From UBA3222 sp002363035 (GTDB lineage Bacteria; Verrucomicrobiota; Verrucomicrobiia; Opitutales; UBA9783): a stretch of DNA of 9,606 nucleotides. Shown in pieces: positions 7,868-9,606 of the stretch. Each line of letters starts with the position of its first letter. Position 1 is the stretch's first letter. Below the pieces are notes generated by a model that searched no databases, had not been told where the DNA came from, and saw nothing but the letters and a program-made list of their open reading frames with translations. The translations under genes and the position numbers were made by a program. Location of the stretch: positions 1-9,606 of the forward strand of contig CAMPCR010000035.1 of NCBI GenBank assembly GCA_946646575.1. The letters run 5' to 3'.

Positions 7868-8155
7868 ATGAACGATATAAACGAAAAGACGGCGACGGAC
7901 GTGCGCCAAATCGTATTGGACATCATTGCCGAAATCGCTCCCGATGCGGATTTGAGCAAATTGAGAGGCGGGACGTCGGATGCGGATCAAACGCCGTTAC
8001 GCGATCTGCTCGGTCTGGATTCCATGGACTTTTTGGATATCGTCATGGAATTACGGAAGCAACATCACATCGACGTACCGGAAGCCGATTATCCGCGTTT
8101 GAATACCCTGCAGTCGTGCGTTGAGTATTTGTTGCCGAAGTTTAACGGAAAATAA
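7868..8155 (+). CDS. Acyl carrier protein paired with the upstream synthase
   Basis: Acyl carrier protein of 95 residues, a little longer than the usual 75-80, with an acidic four-helix pattern. The phosphopantetheine site is LLGLDSMDFLDIV, with Ser52 as the attachment residue. The common motif is DSL, so Met follows the serine here as in many specialised ACPs. Helix II/III residues (MELRKQHHIDVPEADYPRL) and the final LQSCVEYLL helix fit the family. The ATG at 7868 gives a normal N-terminal helix (TDVRQIVLDII); an in-frame ATG at 7829 overlaps the synthase and is less likely. It follows the synthase by 16 bp without a recognisable Shine-Dalgarno, so translation may depend on coupling or an A-rich leader. 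It is probably a pathway-specific ACP, since the housekeeping acpP usually lies in a fabD-fabG-acpP-fabF cluster, which is not seen here. The pathway (modified lipid, polyene or other acyl product) cannot be told from these two genes. Confidence 0.88.
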   Translation: MNDINEKTATDVRQIVLDIIAEIAPDADLSKLRGGTSDADQTPLRDLLGLDSMDFLDIVMELRKQHHIDVPEADYPRLNTLQSCVEYLLPKFNGK

Positions 8156-8166
8156 CGGGGCAGTAT

Positions 8167-8214
8167 CCGACGGCAGCCCGACCGTGCGGTTATAGACTTG
8201 AATTTTGCCGTCGG
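8167..8214. repeat. 9-bp inverted repeat with 30-nt loop after the ACP gene
   Basis: CCGACGGCA (8167-8175) and its perfect complement TGCCGTCGG (8206-8214) flank 30 nt that contain a smaller ACCG-TG-CGGT hairpin (8181-8190). It starts 12 bp after the ACP stop. No T-run follows the right arm (TTATCGG comes next), so it is not a standard intrinsic terminator; it could be an mRNA 3'-end stabiliser, a Rho-dependent end or a dispersed palindromic element. The gap 8156-8316 holds no gene that I can support. Confidence 0.5.
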
Positions 8215-8316
8215 TTATCGGTGGCGGGGTTGGTGATTCGCGAAAATCGGACGGTCGTAAATCGATTGTTTGAAGAAGGTTGAACGTTTTCCTTGGTTAC
8301 AACAGAAGAAATAGAT

Positions 8317-8490
8317 ATGAAATATCAAATTATATTGTTTGTGATTTTATTTACGGTTGTTTGGATAATGCACAAACCTTTTGATATTCATTCGTCAAAA
8401 ACCCGAATTAACAGATTCCACGAATGGCTTGAGTATGTTTTGGTGTTTCAAGGAGTAATTATTGTCAATGAATGGTTGAAGCTCATTTAG
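8317..8490 (+). CDS. Small membrane protein, unknown function
   Basis: This 57-residue ORF starts with MKYQIILF and ends with VNEWLKLI. It has one clear hydrophobic helix (about residues 3-18) after a short basic start, a polar loop (HSSKTRINRFHEW), and a second, more amphipathic hydrophobic stretch (about 41-56). I do not recognise the family. An in-frame TTG at 8293 would add eight residues, but ATG 8317 follows a purine-rich GAAGAAATA stretch and places the lysine next to the membrane segment. The segment is clearly more AT-rich than valS, the synthase or the ACP. It lies 46 bp before the secreted C40 peptidase on the same strand and may be co-transcribed. It could be a genuine small protein, a remnant of a larger membrane gene, or chance. 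Confidence 0.5.
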   Translation: MKYQIILFVILFTVVWIMHKPFDIHSSKTRINRFHEWLEYVLVFQGVIIVNEWLKLI

Positions 8491-8530
8491 ATCATTTTTT
8501 ATTATCATGTTTTGATGTTACGTATCGAAT

Positions 8531-8535
8531 AGGAG
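8531..8535 (+). promoter_or_regulatory. AGGAG unusually close to the start of the C40 peptidase
   Basis: AGGAG ends one base before the ATG at 8537, much closer than the usual 5-9 nt. The next in-frame Met is residue 26, past the signal peptide; an in-frame TTG at 8552 would cut off the basic N-terminus. ATG 8537 remains the best start, and the motif may work poorly or be coincidental. The preceding 8491-8530 is AT-rich (TATTAT near 8502-8507) and could hold a -10 element. Confidence 0.35.
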
Positions 8536-8536
8536 C

Positions 8537-9412
8537 ATGAGAAAGGTTCGTTTGATTTCGCTTTTCTGTCTCGGATTGGCGTTTGGGCTGTCTTGTGCGC
8601 ATGCGGGGGATATGTTTGTCGTTCAGGATAAATGTTATTTGCCACTGTTCGAAAATAACAAAGAAATACGTTCGTTCGAAAGGGGTAAGAAAGGATGCAA
8701 CTGCGACGATTTAGACACAGTGCTGTTACCCGGGAGCGTCATAGAGGTACTCGGGTACAAAGAGAACGGCATGGCGGAAGTAACATGCGAGATGACGGAA
8801 AAAGTAAAACATACAGGTTACGTTTATAAGTCTTCCATAGAGGGTTTCTGTGAAAAGTTTAAGGAGGGAGGTGTAAAGCGGAAACGTTCTCCGATGTCAT
8901 TGGAGGATATCAGAAAGGTTTTTGATCGTTGTCTTCGTGAAAATGTTCCGTATTGCTGGGGCGGCAATAATTTTGAGGCCGTTCCATTGCGAGGAACGAC
9001 TTTTACATCCGAAAAGAAAGGAGAACAATATGAATGCCGCGGTTTTGATTGTTCGGGATTGTTATATTATATTTCCGACGGAACGTTGCCGCACGCTACG
9101 GGTGCGTTGAAAAATTTCGGAGAACGACTTTTTACCGTTGAAGCAGGGAAGATTTGGGATGATGCGTTCACAAAGAAAGTGGAAAAAGTAATCGCTGATT
9201 TGAAAGATACAGATTTCATCGCGATCAAAGGTCATGTTATCGTATCGTATAACGAAGGTCTTATCGAGTTCCGTTCGAAAGACCTAGGTTGCTGCTTTAC
9301 ATCCAAAGAGCGGGCGAACAAAAGAATAACGGAACTGATTGAAGCAGCTAAAAAGAAAAACAGCGATGTTTGGTTTGTTCGCTGGCACCCGGAGTATTTG
9401 CGGGGGAAGTAA
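8537..9412 (+). CDS. Secreted NlpC/P60 (C40) cell-wall peptidase, cysteine-rich
   Basis: C40 papain-fold enzymes cut peptide cross-links or stem peptides of peptidoglycan, typically between D-iGlu and the diamino acid. The 291-residue protein has a Sec signal peptide (MRKVRLISLF, hydrophobic to about residue 19, then AHA at 21-23 with probable cleavage before GDMF). Residues about 25-105 look like a bacterial SH3 domain (VVQDKCYLPLFEN, LLPGSVIEVLGY, TGYVYKSSIEG), which often binds the wall. The catalytic domain starts with NVPYCWGGNNF (137-147; usual PYVWGG), followed by the nucleophile Cys172 in FDCSGLLYY and His233 in KGHVIVSYN. The third position appears to be Glu244 (LIEF) where many relatives have His. 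The mature protein has 11 cysteines including the catalytic one, many for an exported enzyme and suggesting disulfides. LSC at 18-20 is not a good lipobox. Substrate and target (own wall, host or rival) are unknown. Confidence 0.87.
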   Translation: MRKVRLISLFCLGLAFGLSCAHAGDMFVVQDKCYLPLFENNKEIRSFERGKKGCNCDDLDTVLLPGSVIEVLGYKENGMAEVTCEMTEKVKHTGYVYKSSIEGFCEKFKEGGVKRKRSPMSLEDIRKVFDRCLRENVPYCWGGNNFEAVPLRGTTFTSEKKGEQYECRGFDCSGLLYYISDGTLPHATGALKNFGERLFTVEAGKIWDDAFTKKVEKVIADLKDTDFIAIKGHVIVSYNEGLIEFRSKDLGCCFTSKERANKRITELIEAAKKKNSDVWFVRWHPEYLRGK

Positions 9413-9457
9413 AATGGGGCTAAGTTCCGGTGGAATGACGCGAAATTTTAGATTCTT

Positions 9458-9606
9458 TTAAGGCATTTTGAAAATATCCCTGCGGTTTTTCTCAAGAATT
9501 TCCTGTTTTATAAACGTAACGGCGTAGGGGAATAAGTTTTTTTGTTCCAAAAAGAGTGCCAAAATCGACGCAGAGTGCCGATACCATTGATGGTATTCGC
9601 GTCTGT
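9458..9606 (-). CDS. C-terminal end of an unidentified gene (runs off right edge)
   Basis: A reading frame enters from the right edge on the minus strand and stays open for 48 codons to TAA at 9460-9458, ending KNRRDIFKMP. Residues such as YHQWYRH, SILALFLEQKNLF and YAVTFIKQEIL give a helix-like pattern with balanced composition, as in a real protein, but I recognise no family. It converges with the C40 peptidase gene, leaving 45 bp between stops, with no convincing terminator (only a short TTCC/GGAA pair near 9425). Only the tail is visible, so it may also be an open frame by chance. Confidence 0.5.
   Translation of the reverse strand, partial: RREYHQWYRHSASILALFLEQKNLFPYAVTFIKQEILEKNRRDIFKMP

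Noticed and set aside
9553..9579. Direct repeat AGAGTGCC occurring twice within 27 bp
   Set aside because: Only 8 bp and inside the partial coding frame; two copies are not enough for an array or integration signal.
9581..9596. Inverted repeat ATACCAT-TG-ATGGTAT near the right edge
   Set aside because: It lies inside the open frame of the partial gene, where it encodes EYHQWY, and has a 2-nt loop; likely a by-product of coding sequence.

Overview
The window (9,606 bp) is ordinary bacterial chromosome with dense genes, short gaps and mid-range GC, and few genes have a good Shine-Dalgarno sequence. The valyl-tRNA synthetase sequence style, the unusual beta-ketoacyl synthase/ACP pair and the weak ribosome binding sites suggest the Planctomycetota-Verrucomicrobiota-Chlamydiota group, perhaps Verrucomicrobiota (Opitutae-like). 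This is inference from protein style only; no rRNA or other firm taxonomic marker is present.

Left half (1-3782), all on the minus strand: a 677-residue exported protein of unknown function, then ftsA 15 bp downstream, then after a 203-bp gap the N-terminal part of alanine racemase (alr), which runs off the left edge. The theme is cell envelope and division: FtsA ties FtsZ filaments to the membrane and Alr supplies D-alanine for peptidoglycan. ftsZ is not next to ftsA here. The 677-residue gene has a good sigma-70-like promoter that would give an almost leaderless mRNA. A 12-bp perfect palindrome lies in the ftsA-alr gap, over a weak promoter-like sequence.

Middle (3783-8155), plus strand: a 134-bp divergent intergenic region, then valS (valyl-tRNA synthetase, complete, all signature motifs), then a FabF-like beta-ketoacyl-ACP synthase with an intact Cys-His-Lys-His active site but an altered gating loop, then 16 bp later a dedicated acyl carrier protein. 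The synthase and ACP probably act together in a specialised or accessory acyl-chain pathway.

Right part (8156-9606): a gap with a 9-bp inverted repeat, a small AT-rich ORF for a probable membrane protein of 57 residues, then a secreted, cysteine-rich NlpC/P60 (C40) cell-wall peptidase with an N-terminal SH3-like region. The last 149 bp hold the C-terminal end of an unidentified minus-strand gene, convergent with the peptidase.

No tRNA, rRNA, CRISPR array, insertion sequence or convincing intrinsic terminator was seen. The least explained parts are the exported protein ahead of ftsA, the modified KAS/ACP pair, and the small membrane ORF beside the secreted peptidase.
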